Assembly (NCBI GenBank): GCA_036496025.1
Contig: DASXLW010000119.1
Location: 6,633-70,632 of the forward strand
Length of the DNA: 64,000 nt
Source: PALSA-505 sp036496025
Lineage (GTDB): Bacteria > Actinomycetota > Actinomycetes > Streptosporangiales > Streptosporangiaceae
Reading direction: 5' to 3'
Shown here: positions 49,678 to 57,773 of the stretch, one piece after another
How positions within the stretch are numbered: position 1 is the stretch's first letter
Layout: each line of letters opens with the position of its first letter
Made by a program: the position numbers and the translations under genes
The notes under the pieces: generated by a model
What the model was told of the DNA's origin: nothing
What the model saw: only the letters and a program-made list of their open reading frames with translations
Databases searched by the model: none

Positions 49678-50577
49678 TCAAGTCTCCCGGTCCCCGGCCG
49701 TCCGGGGCCAGCTGCCGTCGTCGCCGATCGCGACGGCGGCGCGCGGGCCGTCGGGGGACTCGATCACGACCCGGAACCTCTCGGGCCGCAGGACCGCGGT
49801 GGTCAGCGCGATCGGAACGCCGGCGGATGCATCGTCGAACCTGACCGTCACGTTGACGGCAGGCTCGCCCGCGGCCAGCCGCAGGCTCCGGGCCACCGAC
49901 GGGGCTGGCGGCTGCAGTTCGAGGTACATGCCGCCCGGGCGCGGCACCGGTATCGTCGTTCGTTCCGCATCGGGGGGGTGCGAAGTGGCCGCGGGCTTGG
50001 CCGCGAGCTGTGACATTCTCAGCACGTCGGACAGCGCGGGCGGGGCTTCGACGAGGAACGAATGCCCTTCGGACAGATAGGTGGCCGAGTAGGCGACCGG
50101 GGACCCCGCCGACGTCCATAGGCAGCGGACGACGTACACCAGGTCGCCGGGGGAAAGCCCGAGCGCCCCGCCGATGTCCTCGGGCACTCGCCGCCACGAC
50201 ACGTGCCTCGACGCGCAGTCGATCTGCATGCCCATCGGATCGATCGAGGCGCGCAGCTCCGGCAGGCCTTCCAGCCTGATCAGGTAGTCGGCCGGGCTGG
50301 CCCGGTACACCTGGCCGTCGGGGAGGCGGCGCAGCAGGTGCCGCGCCGACAGCTCGTCGATCGCGGCTTCCATCTCGGCCGGGCTCACACCATAGCGGCG
50401 GGCGAGCGCGCTGCGCCGCGGCAGCCGCCAGCCCGGCTCGTGGTGGATCAGGGCCGCGGCCACTCGATCCGCGAGGACCTGGGCCGCCGACCGGCCTTCG
50501 CCCGGCTCGCCCGCGGTGCTCTTGGTCGCTGCGTGCGCTACCGTCCAGCCATCATCGTCCCCCCGGCGGCCCTTCAT
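49678..50577 (-). CDS. GntR-family regulator (HutC/UTRA type)
   Basis: A 299-residue regulator: N-terminal wHTH (VLADRVAAALIHHEPGWRLPRRSALARRYGVSPAEMEAAIDEL) and a C-terminal UTRA-like effector domain (YVVRCLWTSAGSPVAYSATYL; VNVTVRFDDASAGVPIALTTAVLRPERFRVVIE). ATG 50577 is chosen; an upstream extension lacks SD and is compositionally noisy. It is the first gene of the coupling-protein-like series and the obvious candidate to control it. The ligand is unknown. Confidence 0.82.
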   Translation of the reverse strand: MKGRRGDDDGWTVAHAATKSTAGEPGEGRSAAQVLADRVAAALIHHEPGWRLPRRSALARRYGVSPAEMEAAIDELSARHLLRRLPDGQVYRASPADYLIRLEGLPELRASIDPMGMQIDCASRHVSWRRVPEDIGGALGLSPGDLVYVVRCLWTSAGSPVAYSATYLSEGHSFLVEAPPALSDVLRMSQLAAKPAATSHPPDAERTTIPVPRPGGMYLELQPPAPSVARSLRLAAGEPAVNVTVRFDDASAGVPIALTTAVLRPERFRVVIESPDGPRAAVAIGDDGSWPRTAGDRET

Positions 50578-50904
50578 TCCGCATAGCGCCGGGAAGTCGC
50601 GACGACCACCCGGCCCATGGTGACGATCAAGGCGGCGGCTGAGCTGATCAGGTGGCCGGCCGGGGCCGAGCCGCCCGCATCGACTGCCATCGGCACCATG
50701 TCCTTCGCTCAGGTCGTCGCCGTGCCACTGGGGGCTGGTTGAAGATCCGCCCGTCGGCCACAACCTTCCTAGGCAGCAGAGGTTTCGCGCGGCTGAACCA
50801 GGAACGCGCTGGATGGCGAAGAGTAGGTGAACGACAGGGAAAGCAGCACGGTGACGGCGCCGACCCGAGGGACGGCGCCGTCACCGGGCAAGGTCAGCGG
50901 GAGA
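50578..50904. other. Intergenic region before the GntR gene
   Basis: 327 bp with no supported gene. It contains the likely promoter of the GntR-led series on the minus strand and, at its right end, the terminator hairpin for the sulfurtransferase unit (50850-50885). Confidence 0.5.
50850..50885 (-). terminator. Perfect 13-bp hairpin after the DUF1416 gene
   Basis: GGTGACGGCGCCG pairs exactly with CGGCGCCGTCACC across a 10-nt loop. It starts 20 nt beyond the DUF1416 stop on the minus strand and has no U-tract, as is usual for intrinsic terminators in this kind of genome. Confidence 0.88.
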
Positions 50905-51213
50905 TCAGAGCGCCAGCTCCACCGCGGCGAGACGGCCGGTGTCGGCGGTCACCGACTGGTCCCCGCTCAGGCCACCCGGGGCGAGCACGCGGACCGTCCA
51001 GGTACCGGGCGCGGCGAAGAACCGGAATCCCCCGTCCGAGCCGAGCGGCACCTCGGCCACGAAGTCGCCGCCGGAGTCGAGCAGCCGCGCGTACCCGGTG
51101 GCCACCGGGGCCCCGTCGTGCGTGACCCGCCCCTGCACCACCGCCTGGTCACCCACGTCCGCGGGGGCACTGACGCCGCCGGCCGGAGCGCCGCACCCGT
51201 CGCTGGCGGTCAC
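50905..51213 (-). CDS. DUF1416 protein, sulfurtransferase partner
   Basis: A 102-residue beta-rich protein of the actinobacterial DUF1416 family: CGAPAGGVSAPADVGDQAVV, GRVTHDGAPVATGYARLLD, FRFFAAPGTWTVRVL, and end TADTGRLAAVELAL. The fold resembles carboxypeptidase-regulatory-like beta sandwiches. GTG 51213 overlaps the sulfurtransferase stop (GTGA), so the two are translated together; function is unknown. Confidence 0.88.
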   Translation of the reverse strand: MTASDGCGAPAGGVSAPADVGDQAVVQGRVTHDGAPVATGYARLLDSGGDFVAEVPLGSDGGFRFFAAPGTWTVRVLAPGGLSGDQSVTADTGRLAAVELAL

Positions 51214-52049
51214 GAGGCCGCCCCGAGCTCGATGGGGACGGCGACCAGCGACCCGTACTCGGTCCACGAGCCGTCGTAGTTCTTGACGTTGGGCTGACCG
51301 AGCAGTTCGTGCAGCACGAACCAGGTGTGCGCGGAGCGCTCGCCGATCCGGCAGTAGGCGATGGTGTCCTTGCCGAAGTCGACCCCGGCGCCGCTGTAGA
51401 GCTCGCGGAGCTCGTCGTCGGATCGGAACGTGCCGTCCTCGTTGGCCGCCTTCGACCAGGGGATGTTGCGCGCGGACGGGATGTGGCCGGGCCGCTGCGC
51501 CGACTCCTGCGGCAGGTGCGCCGGGGCGAGCAGCTTGCCGCTGAACTCGTCGGGCGAGCGCACGTCCACCAGGTTCCAGGTGCCGATCGCGGCCACGACC
51601 TCGTCGCGCAGCGCCCGGATGGAACTGTCCGGGTCGGACGCCGTGTAGTGGGTGGCGGCCCGCTTCGGGACCTCGGTGACGAGTTCGCGGGATTCGAGCT
51701 CCCACTTCTTCCGCCCGCCGTCGAGCAGCTTCACGTTGCGGTGCCCGTAGATCTTGAAGTACCAGTATGCGTAGGCGGCGAACCAGTTGTTGTTCCCGCC
51801 GTAGAGCACGACCGTGTCATCGTTGCCGATGCCCCGCTCGGACAGCAGCGCCTCGAAACCCGCCTTGTCCACGAAGTCACGGCGGACATGGTCCTGCAGA
51901 TCCTTCTGCCAGTCGAGCTTGATCGCGTTGCGGATGTGGCCCTTGTCGTAGGCCGCGGTGTCCTCGTCCACCTCGACGAGCACGACATGGGGATCGTCTC
52001 GGTGTGACTCCACCCAGGCCGCGTCCACGAGAACGTCAGAACGGCTCAT
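51210..52049 (-). CDS. Thiosulfate/3-mercaptopyruvate sulfurtransferase (rhodanese)
   Basis: A 279-residue two-domain rhodanese. The active-site loop is YCRIGERSAHTWFVL in the C-terminal domain, and the inactive N-terminal domain has LYGGNNNWFAAYAYWYFK. It moves sulfane sulfur from thiosulfate or mercaptopyruvate to acceptors. A strong SD AAGGAGG precedes ATG 52049. Neighbours DUF4395 (15 bp upstream) and DUF1416 form the usual actinobacterial set; MoaD/ThiS and thioredoxin genes nearby fit a sulfur-transfer theme. Confidence 0.93.
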   Translation of the reverse strand: MSRSDVLVDAAWVESHRDDPHVVLVEVDEDTAAYDKGHIRNAIKLDWQKDLQDHVRRDFVDKAGFEALLSERGIGNDDTVVLYGGNNNWFAAYAYWYFKIYGHRNVKLLDGGRKKWELESRELVTEVPKRAATHYTASDPDSSIRALRDEVVAAIGTWNLVDVRSPDEFSGKLLAPAHLPQESAQRPGHIPSARNIPWSKAANEDGTFRSDDELRELYSGAGVDFGKDTIAYCRIGERSAHTWFVLHELLGQPNVKNYDGSWTEYGSLVAVPIELGAAS

Positions 52050-52064
52050 GCCTGAACCTCCTTG

Positions 52065-52502
52065 TCAGGTCCGGTGGACAGCGCCCTCGCGGCCGCCTGT
52101 CCGGATTCGTTGGATCATCAGATACATCTCGCAGCCTAGGCAGAAGCCGAAGGCCGCATTGAGGAAAGCCGCGGCGAGCGCGGCCGCGGTCGCCGCCATG
52201 CCCAGGACGGTGACACCCGTCCCGTACCCGATCACGCCGATCACGCCGAAAACCGCGCCTATCCCCTGGGCGAACCGCGGCGGCGGCTCCGCCTCCAGTT
52301 CCGCGGGCGGGCCGAGCCTGGGCCTGATCAGCCAGCGGAAGACCATGCCGTACGGGGCGTAACGCAGGCCGAGCGCCGCCCCTACGGCGAAGACCAGAGT
52401 CTGCGCGGCCAGCAGCCATCCGCTCCCGGTGATCAGCACCAGGGCGAGGACGATCGTGGAGACGACGGCAGCGAATCGCGCGCCTCTCGGGTCAATGCCC
52501 AT
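52065..52502 (-). CDS. DUF4395 membrane protein
   Basis: A 145-residue polytopic protein with four hydrophobic helices and the DUF4395 hallmark FGFCLGCEMYLMIQR near the C-terminus, where a CxxC sits at the membrane face. The N-terminal MGIDPRGARFAA is also typical. Its linkage to the sulfurtransferase and to a membrane thioredoxin suggests a role in thiol or sulfur traffic across the membrane (inference). Confidence 0.88.
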   Translation of the reverse strand: MGIDPRGARFAAVVSTIVLALVLITGSGWLLAAQTLVFAVGAALGLRYAPYGMVFRWLIRPRLGPPAELEAEPPPRFAQGIGAVFGVIGVIGYGTGVTVLGMAATAAALAAAFLNAAFGFCLGCEMYLMIQRIRTGGREGAVHRT

Positions 52503-52703
52503 CTGCTGTGCTCCTTTGCCCTGGCCAGGGCAACCGGGGGACGGTCTCCATGTCTAACCTACAAGCCGACCGGTAAAGTCGGGAATCAGCAGAGCGCCGC
52601 CGCTACGCGACAGAAGTCCACGGCGCGCCGCCTGGTCAGCACCCGCATCCCCGGGGAAGCCACGTACCAGATGCTATGTGCGCCCCGCTGAGCTGTCACT
52701 TCC

Positions 52704-53261
52704 TTAGTCCCGTAGGTCGTGCCCGGCACCGCTCACCTCGCCCGAGGGTATGGCCTCGCCCAGCGCCGCCAGCAGGTCCGCCTTGCGCGGCTGGCCGCTG
52801 GCGCGCCGCGCGATGCGCCCGTCCGGGTCGAGCACCAGCACCGTGGGCGTCCGGCGGATGTCCAGCCGCCGGACCAGGTCCAGCCGGCTCTCGGCGTCGA
52901 TCTCGACGTGCGCCACCCCGTCCACCAGGCCGGCCACGTCGGCCAGGATCACCCTGGTGGCCCGGCACGGGGCACAGAACGCGGTAGAGAACTGAACCAG
53001 GGTCGCGCGCCCGCCGAGCGGGTGCCCCAGCTCCGCCTGGGTGAGAAACTGTCCGGCGCCGGGGCTGCGGTCTGCGGCTGGGTCTGACGCGGCGTCATCA
53101 GCGGCCGGGGCGGCGCCGGGGCGCAGCCGCCCGTTCCGCCTTTTCCAGATCATCCCGAACGCACTCGCCGCAGCCAGGACGGCAACGCTGACCAACACGC
53201 CGGTGACCACGCCGGCTACAGCGCGAGCCGGGCACGATGCATTCCCGGACGGCCTCGGCAC
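52704..53261 (-). CDS. Membrane-anchored thioredoxin-like protein
   Basis: A 185-residue protein with one N-terminal helix (VAGVVTGVLVSVAVLAAAS) and a thioredoxin domain: QFSTAFCAPCRATRVIL with a CAPC redox site, cis-Pro loop RRTPTVLVLD. The domain side cannot be settled from sequence. GTG 53261 lies 18 bp after the anti-sigma gene, so expression may depend on the ECF sigma factor. It could supply the reductant that resB/ccsB assembly normally receives from ResA. Confidence 0.85.
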   Translation of the reverse strand: MPRPSGNASCPARAVAGVVTGVLVSVAVLAAASAFGMIWKRRNGRLRPGAAPAADDAASDPAADRSPGAGQFLTQAELGHPLGGRATLVQFSTAFCAPCRATRVILADVAGLVDGVAHVEIDAESRLDLVRRLDIRRTPTVLVLDPDGRIARRASGQPRKADLLAALGEAIPSGEVSGAGHDLRD

Positions 53262-53279
53262 GAGCAGACCGCTTCCCGG

Positions 53280-53981
53280 TCAGCCGGCCTCTACCTGGGC
53301 GAGCGTCCTGCCGCCGGAGGTGAGCTGGAAGCTGCTCACCTCGTGAACTTGAGCCGCCGACACGGTCGGGTACCAGCTGGCCTTCCACTCGTCGGCCACC
53401 CTCCAGCTGCCCGCCGGCCACCGCTGCCCGTCCTTGCCGATCACCCAGAACTGGCAGGTCGTGCCCGCCGGGATGCCGTCGACCTTGACGTCCAGCCGTA
53501 TGCCCCCCGGGGTGCCGGCGTACTTGACCTCCATGTGCGCGAGCGCACTCGCCGTCTGGACGCTCTCCCAGTGCAGGGCCGACGAACTGGCGGCCGGCGG
53601 GTTCGCGAGCCGGATCGCCCCGATGGCCGCGCCCGCCGCGATGACCGCCACCGCAGCTACCGAGACCAGGCTCCGCCACCGGCTGACCCGGCGCCGGTGG
53701 GCCACCTTGGCCAGCAGCGGGGTGAGGACATCCGCCTGCGCGGGCTCCGCGTCCGGGTGTTCGCCGACCTCGGGCCGTTCGGAATCAAATCGCGTGATCT
53801 GCTCGGCCTCTGGGAACGGCACCCGGCCAAGCAGCGCGGGCAGCCCGGCCAGTCCGGCCAGCTCTTCCCGGCAGTCGGGGCAGCTGGCCAGGTGATTGTC
53901 GACGACGGAGCGCTCGGCGGGGTCGATGGCCCCGACCACGTAGACGCCGAGCAACTGGCGGACGTGCTGGCATTCGGTCAT
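53280..53981 (-). CDS. Zinc-binding transmembrane anti-sigma factor
   Basis: A 233-residue protein. The N-terminal ZAS module has MTECQHVRQLL and HLASCPDCREELAG (H-x3-C-x2-C). One TM helix near 128-148 (LVSVAVAVIAAGAAIGAI-type) separates it from an extracytoplasmic domain with TTCQFWVIGKDGQRWPAGSW, resembling RskA/RslA C-terminal domains. The HxxxCxxC site suggests redox or metal sensitivity. Start is ATG 53981 or GTG 53987; the latter overlaps the sigma stop by 4 nt, the usual coupling for such pairs. Confidence 0.88.
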   Translation of the reverse strand: MTECQHVRQLLGVYVVGAIDPAERSVVDNHLASCPDCREELAGLAGLPALLGRVPFPEAEQITRFDSERPEVGEHPDAEPAQADVLTPLLAKVAHRRRVSRWRSLVSVAAVAVIAAGAAIGAIRLANPPAASSSALHWESVQTASALAHMEVKYAGTPGGIRLDVKVDGIPAGTTCQFWVIGKDGQRWPAGSWRVADEWKASWYPTVSAAQVHEVSSFQLTSGGRTLAQVEAG

Positions 53982-53983
53982 GT

Positions 53984-54547
53984 TCACGGTGCCAGCCCCC
54001 TTTCCTCCAGCGCCAGCTTGAGCGCCTTGAGTGCGTAGAACGTGCGCGATTTCACCGTGCCGGCCGGGATGCCGAGCTCGGCGGCAGCCTCCGCTACCGA
54101 ACTGCCTTTGTAGTACGTCTCGAAGAGCACCCGGCGGTGGTCGGGCCGCAGCGCGGCCAGCGCGTCGGCGACCGCCCACGACTCGAGCGCCCGGTCCACG
54201 TCGCCGGTGGCCGGAAGCAGGCCGAGAGCGGCCTCGCCGACCTCCTGCGGGCGCGCCCGCCGGGCCCGCTGGCCGTCAATCACCAGGTTTCTCGCCACGG
54301 TGAACAGCCACGGCCGGGCCGGCTGGCCAGCCACCGCCTCGGGGTGCTGCCAGGCACGGAGCAGTACTTCCTGGACCACGTCTTCAGCTCGCTGCCTGTC
54401 TCCTGAAGTCAGATACATCGCGTACCGGAGCAGGGGCCCGGCATGCTCGGCATGGAGCGCGCGCACGACTTCCTCGTCCGCGACATGCCCCTGACGAGCA
54501 GCCTCACCCCGACCGGTCACACCCATAGAACGTGCCGGGCGCACCAT
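53984..54547 (-). CDS. ECF-type RNA polymerase sigma factor
   Basis: A 187-residue sigma-70 family protein with region 2 (LLRYAMYLTSGDRQRAEDVVQEVLLRAW; RPWLFTVARNLVIDGQR) and region 4 (LRPDHRRVLFETYYKGSSVAEAAAELGIPAGTVKSRTFYALKAL). The pairing with a ZAS anti-sigma and the region 4 sequence recall the SigL/SigK-like groups, but group assignment needs a phylogeny. ATG 54547 (TTATGT 6 nt upstream) or ATG 54526 may be the start. Confidence 0.92.
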   Translation of the reverse strand: MVRPARSMGVTGRGEAARQGHVADEEVVRALHAEHAGPLLRYAMYLTSGDRQRAEDVVQEVLLRAWQHPEAVAGQPARPWLFTVARNLVIDGQRARRARPQEVGEAALGLLPATGDVDRALESWAVADALAALRPDHRRVLFETYYKGSSVAEAAAELGIPAGTVKSRTFYALKALKLALEERGLAP

Positions 54548-54562
54548 CGGTTCACATAACGA

Positions 54563-55228
54563 TTATCCGTGGGCAAAAGCCACGTTATGCCCGGCCACGG
54601 CGATCACCAAGCCGTCGCGCCCGGGGTGCACGGCCGTGACGGACAGATGCAGCGGCAGCTCGCCCACCCGGATCACAGACGTGAACCGGCTGGCGAGCGC
54701 CCCGGCGCTGACGCCGTCGATTGTGATGTGCTCAGGGCTGACGCTGATCCCGGACTTGGTCACGCCGAGCCTCGCTACGCCCGCGATGGTGCCGAGCGGC
54801 GTCTTCCCCGTCACTCGCAAGCTGCTGCCGTCGCCGCTCAGGGTGATGCCGCCCGGTAGCCGCCGTTCGACCTGCGAGTACGGGATGAGGGCGGTTCCCG
54901 TCGCGTTGGTGGCGGTCACTTGCGCGGAATTCTGGCCGAAGAGCAGGCTCAGCGGCGCGTGCACCCCGGTGAACCGGGCGTGTATGTCGCGGACCTGGAC
55001 CCCGTCCGCCTTCGCGGCGTTGATCGAGATATCGATCTCCTGGTAGTTCCCCGATGCGACCTGGGTGAGGAACGGGAAGCCGTGCACGCTGACGTCCGGA
55101 CGGGCGGGCAGGTCATACGCGCTTTGCACCCTGGCGCCGATCTCCCGTTCGGCGAGCAGTACGCCGGCCCGGTCGATGGCGATGAGCACCACGATGAGCA
55201 GCGGGATCACGATCAGTAGCTTGCGCAT
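54563..55228 (-). CDS. DUF2993 (LmeA-like) lipid-binding protein
   Basis: A 221-residue protein with an N-terminal anchor (LLIVIPLLIVVLIAIDRAG) and the DUF2993 domain: YDLPARPDVSVHGFPFLTQVASGNYQEIDISI, VHAPLSLLFG, LPLHLSVTAVHPGRDGLVIAVAG. The mycobacterial LmeA of this family binds phospholipid and affects mannan-lipid elongation outside the membrane. It is upstream of the sigma gene by 15 bp on the same strand. Confidence 0.88.
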   Translation of the reverse strand: MRKLLIVIPLLIVVLIAIDRAGVLLAEREIGARVQSAYDLPARPDVSVHGFPFLTQVASGNYQEIDISINAAKADGVQVRDIHARFTGVHAPLSLLFGQNSAQVTATNATGTALIPYSQVERRLPGGITLSGDGSSLRVTGKTPLGTIAGVARLGVTKSGISVSPEHITIDGVSAGALASRFTSVIRVGELPLHLSVTAVHPGRDGLVIAVAGHNVAFAHG

Positions 55229-55316
55229 CGAGACCCAACTCTAGGCGCTCCCGGTCGCCGCCCGGGCCGTCCGGGGCGGTCCGCGCAATCCCATGCCGCG
55301 CCCCGCCGGATGCCCG

Positions 55317-55577
55317 TCATCCTCCCGCGAACGGCGGCAGCACCTCGATCACCGCCGCATCGGGCAGCACGACCTCCTCGGCGCCGTCGCGGCCCACCGC
55401 CGAGCCGTCCACAAGGAACGACGAGCGGTCGAGCACCGCACGAAGGCGCGGATCCTGTCCGCGGCGGGCCAGCGCGGCGGCGATCGCCCCGGCCAGCGTG
55501 TCCGCGTCGAGGGTCTCCTCCGCCACGCCGGCAGCCTGCTTCGCGGCGGCCCAGTAGCGAACGGTCACGTTGGTCAT
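55317..55577 (-). CDS. MoaD/ThiS-family sulfur carrier protein
   Basis: An 86-residue ubiquitin-like protein ending in the thiocarboxylate-forming Gly-Gly (VIEVLPPFAGG). The RYWAAAKQAAG start favours MoaD (molybdopterin synthase small subunit) over ThiS, but no moaE or thi gene is near. SD GGAGG lies 9 nt before ATG 55577. It is divergent from glnR. Confidence 0.88.
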   Translation of the reverse strand: MTNVTVRYWAAAKQAAGVAEETLDADTLAGAIAAALARRGQDPRLRAVLDRSSFLVDGSAVGRDGAEEVVLPDAAVIEVLPPFAGG

Positions 55578-55657
55578 GTGGGCTATCCTCCATTGCGACG
55601 GGATCCGGGCGGCGCTGCCCCCGGGTCTTTGTGCGTTTGGGGCGGAGGTGATCGCGG

Positions 55658-56389
55658 TTGAGCGACCTGCTCCTGCTCACGAACGCCCTGGAACCGTCGG
55701 CCGAGATCGTGCCCGCCCTCGGGCTGTTGCTGCACTCGGTCCGGGTGGCCGCGGCCGAGGCCAGCGCGCTGATCGATGCCCCGCCGGCCGACGCGGTGCT
55801 GGTCGACGCGCGGCGGGACCTGGCCCACGCGAAGAGCCTGTGCCGCCTGCTGCGCACGACCGGGCTTGACGCGCCGCTGCTCGTGATCGTGACCGAGGGC
55901 GGGCTCGCGGCCCTGACCGCCGAGTGGGGTGCCGACGACGTGGTCCTGCACACCGCGGGGCCCGCCGAAGTGGAGGCCAGGCTGCGGCTGGCGATCGGCC
56001 GCCGGGCCGGCGGCGTCCCCGAGGTGCCGGACGAGATCCGGTCCGGCGACCTGGCCATCGACGAGGCCACATACTCGGCCCGGTTGCGCTCCCGCCCGCT
56101 CGACCTGACCTTCAAGGAGTTCGAGCTGCTCAAGTTCCTGGCCCAGCACCCGGGGCGCGTGTTCACCCGGGCCCATCTGCTGCAAGAGGTCTGGGGGTAC
56201 GACTACTTCGGCGGCACCCGCACGGTGGACGTGCACATCCGCAGGCTCCGGGCCAAGCTCGGCCCCGAGCACGACGCGCTGATCGGGACCGTCCGCAACG
56301 TGGGATACCGTTTCGTCCCACGGAAGGCTCTGGACACCGAGCCGGAGACGGAGTTGAGGGAGACGGGCACTGCACGGGCCGACCGATGA
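55658..56389 (+). CDS. glnR: Nitrogen regulator GlnR (atypical OmpR-family)
   Basis: A 243-residue OmpR-type regulator closely following actinobacterial GlnR as I remember it: LLLLTNALEPSAEIVPALGLLLH, the receiver-like domain with VDARRDL, VTEGGLAALTAEWG, and the winged helix LDLTFKEFELLKFLAQHPGRVF to GTVRNVGYRFV. GlnR has no paired kinase and acts as an unphosphorylated dimer on amt-glnK, glnA and nitrate genes. The start is TTG 55658, 4 nt after GGAGGTGATC, an exact complement of the 16S tail. Confidence 0.94.
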   Translation: MSDLLLLTNALEPSAEIVPALGLLLHSVRVAAAEASALIDAPPADAVLVDARRDLAHAKSLCRLLRTTGLDAPLLVIVTEGGLAALTAEWGADDVVLHTAGPAEVEARLRLAIGRRAGGVPEVPDEIRSGDLAIDEATYSARLRSRPLDLTFKEFELLKFLAQHPGRVFTRAHLLQEVWGYDYFGGTRTVDVHIRRLRAKLGPEHDALIGTVRNVGYRFVPRKALDTEPETELRETGTARADR

Positions 56390-57308
56390 GATCACCCGCC
56401 TCACCGTCACCGGGCAGCTTGAGGCGGGCCAGGCGGCCGAGGTCATGCGCCTGGTGGATGCGGCCACGGAGGCCGACGGGGTAAGCCCGCTGTCAGAGCA
56501 CGTACGGCTGCACCTGCGCTACGGCGGCGACCCGCGGGCCCGCAACGTGCTGCTCACCACGGCCGGCCGGCTCACCGGTTACGCGCACCTGGATCCGACC
56601 GACCCGGTCGAGGGGCCGAGCGGCGAGCTGGTCATCCATCCGGCGTATCGCGGCCGGGGGCAGGGCCGGGCGCTCGTAGAGACGCTGCTGACCGAGGCGG
56701 ACGGGCACCCGTTGCGGTTGTGGGCGCACGGCGACGTCCCGGCGGCGGGCCGGCTGGCCGAGGCGGCAGGCTTCGAGCGGGTCCGGGCGCTGTGGCGGAT
56801 GGACCGGACACTGGCCGAACCGGTGCCCGAGCCGCACTACCCCGACGGCGTGACGGTAAGGACCTTCGTCGTCGGCCGGGACGAGGATGCGTGGGTGCGG
56901 CTCAACCGGCGGGCGTTCGCGCGGCACCCCGAGCAGGGCGCGTGGACCCGGGAGGACCTGGACCTGCGGGAGCGGGAGCCATGGTTCGACCCGGACGGCT
57001 TCTTCCTGGCTGAGCGGGACGGGCGGCTGGCCGGCTTTCACTGGACCAAGATCCACGGCGGCAACGGGGAGGGATCGGGCCACGGGCACGAGACGATCGG
57101 CGAGGTCTATGTGGTCGGAGTCGATCCCGGCCAGCGCGGCACCGGGCTCGGCCGGGCGCTTACCCTCACCGGGCTGCGGTACCTACGATCCCGGGGCCTG
57201 ACCCGCGTCATGCTGTACGTAGACGAGGCGAATGTGCCCGCGATCAGGCTGTACGAGTCGCTGGGCTTCGCGCACCAGGACACCGACGTCATGTTCCGCC
57301 ACCCGTAA
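56370..57308 (+). CDS. mshD: Mycothiol synthase
   Basis: Acetylates Cys-GlcN-Ins to make mycothiol. Two GNAT domains are present: ELVIHPAYRGRGQGRALVETLL and YVVGVDPGQRGTGLGRALTLTGL, with ALWRMDRTL between and SLGFAHQDTDVMFR at the end. The first standard start is ATG 56445, but the 25 codons before it (EITRLTVTGQLEAGQAAEV) continue the family's N-terminal helix. The only initiator-like codon there is CTG 56370, behind GGGAGACGGG, in an overlap with the end of glnR. I annotate the CTG start; ATG 56445 would give a truncated first domain. Confidence 0.85.
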   Translation: MHGPTDEITRLTVTGQLEAGQAAEVMRLVDAATEADGVSPLSEHVRLHLRYGGDPRARNVLLTTAGRLTGYAHLDPTDPVEGPSGELVIHPAYRGRGQGRALVETLLTEADGHPLRLWAHGDVPAAGRLAEAAGFERVRALWRMDRTLAEPVPEPHYPDGVTVRTFVVGRDEDAWVRLNRRAFARHPEQGAWTREDLDLREREPWFDPDGFFLAERDGRLAGFHWTKIHGGNGEGSGHGHETIGEVYVVGVDPGQRGTGLGRALTLTGLRYLRSRGLTRVMLYVDEANVPAIRLYESLGFAHQDTDVMFRHP

Positions 57309-57470
57309 TGATCGCGTCGCCCGGGCACGGTCCACTCCCAGCACGCGGTCAAGCTCGTCGGCCGTCAGCGGCCGGTCGCTGGCGGCCACCGCGCTCAGCA
57401 CCTCGGTGTAGAGCTCGATCTCGTCCAGTGCCACCCGGTCGTGGACGCGAAGATCGACTTGCTCGGCCAT
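57183..57470 (-). CDS. Small helical protein, unknown, overlapping the 3' end of mshD
   Basis: A 95-residue protein starting MAEQVDLRVHDRVALDEIEL with a very strong SD (GGAGGAGGT, spacing about 6). The first ~50 residues (YTEVLSAVAASDRPLTADELDRVLGV) read like a conserved actinobacterial small protein. The remaining ~45 residues are antisense to the mshD end and look compositional. The family core may thus be only the N-terminal half. Function is unknown. Confidence 0.65.
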   Translation of the reverse strand: MAEQVDLRVHDRVALDEIELYTEVLSAVAASDRPLTADELDRVLGVDRARATRSLRVAEHDVGVLVREAQRLVQPDRGHIRLVYVQHDAGQAPGS

Positions 57471-57773
57471 CGCGCCACCTCCTCCCCGAGCGACCCTGCG
57501 GGCGCACGGCCCGAAGTGGTCAGGACAACAGGTTATGACGCGCCGAGTCCGGCCCGCATGACCCATCAGAGTCATTCTCGGACTACCCTCGAATGGTTCT
57601 GCCGTGGTTCTAACCGCACTCGGCTGAGTTATGTCCGGGAACTACCGTTTTTCCGGGGGGAAGGGGGATACTCAGTCGTTCGGTTACGCCTACGGTGGTT
57701 CAGGGCAAGAGTCTGGGCGCAAGACCCCAGCGGCGATGCGCCCTCCACGACGACATCTGAGGCGACCGACGAG
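57471..57773. other. Divergent promoter region, no gene
   Basis: 303 bp between the small protein gene and the DivIVA-like gene. Promoters for both must lie here; TACGGT (57691-57696) is a possible -10 for the rightward gene, with a 78-bp leader. I see no other feature. Confidence 0.5.

Noticed and set aside
42305..50577. Integrative conjugative element
   Set aside because: No integrase, relaxase, replication gene, tRNA att site or base-composition shift; flanks are housekeeping genes.
50652..51125. 157-codon plus-strand ORF before the sulfurtransferase unit
   Set aside because: Arg/Pro-rich noise that runs through the terminator hairpin and antisense to the DUF1416 gene.
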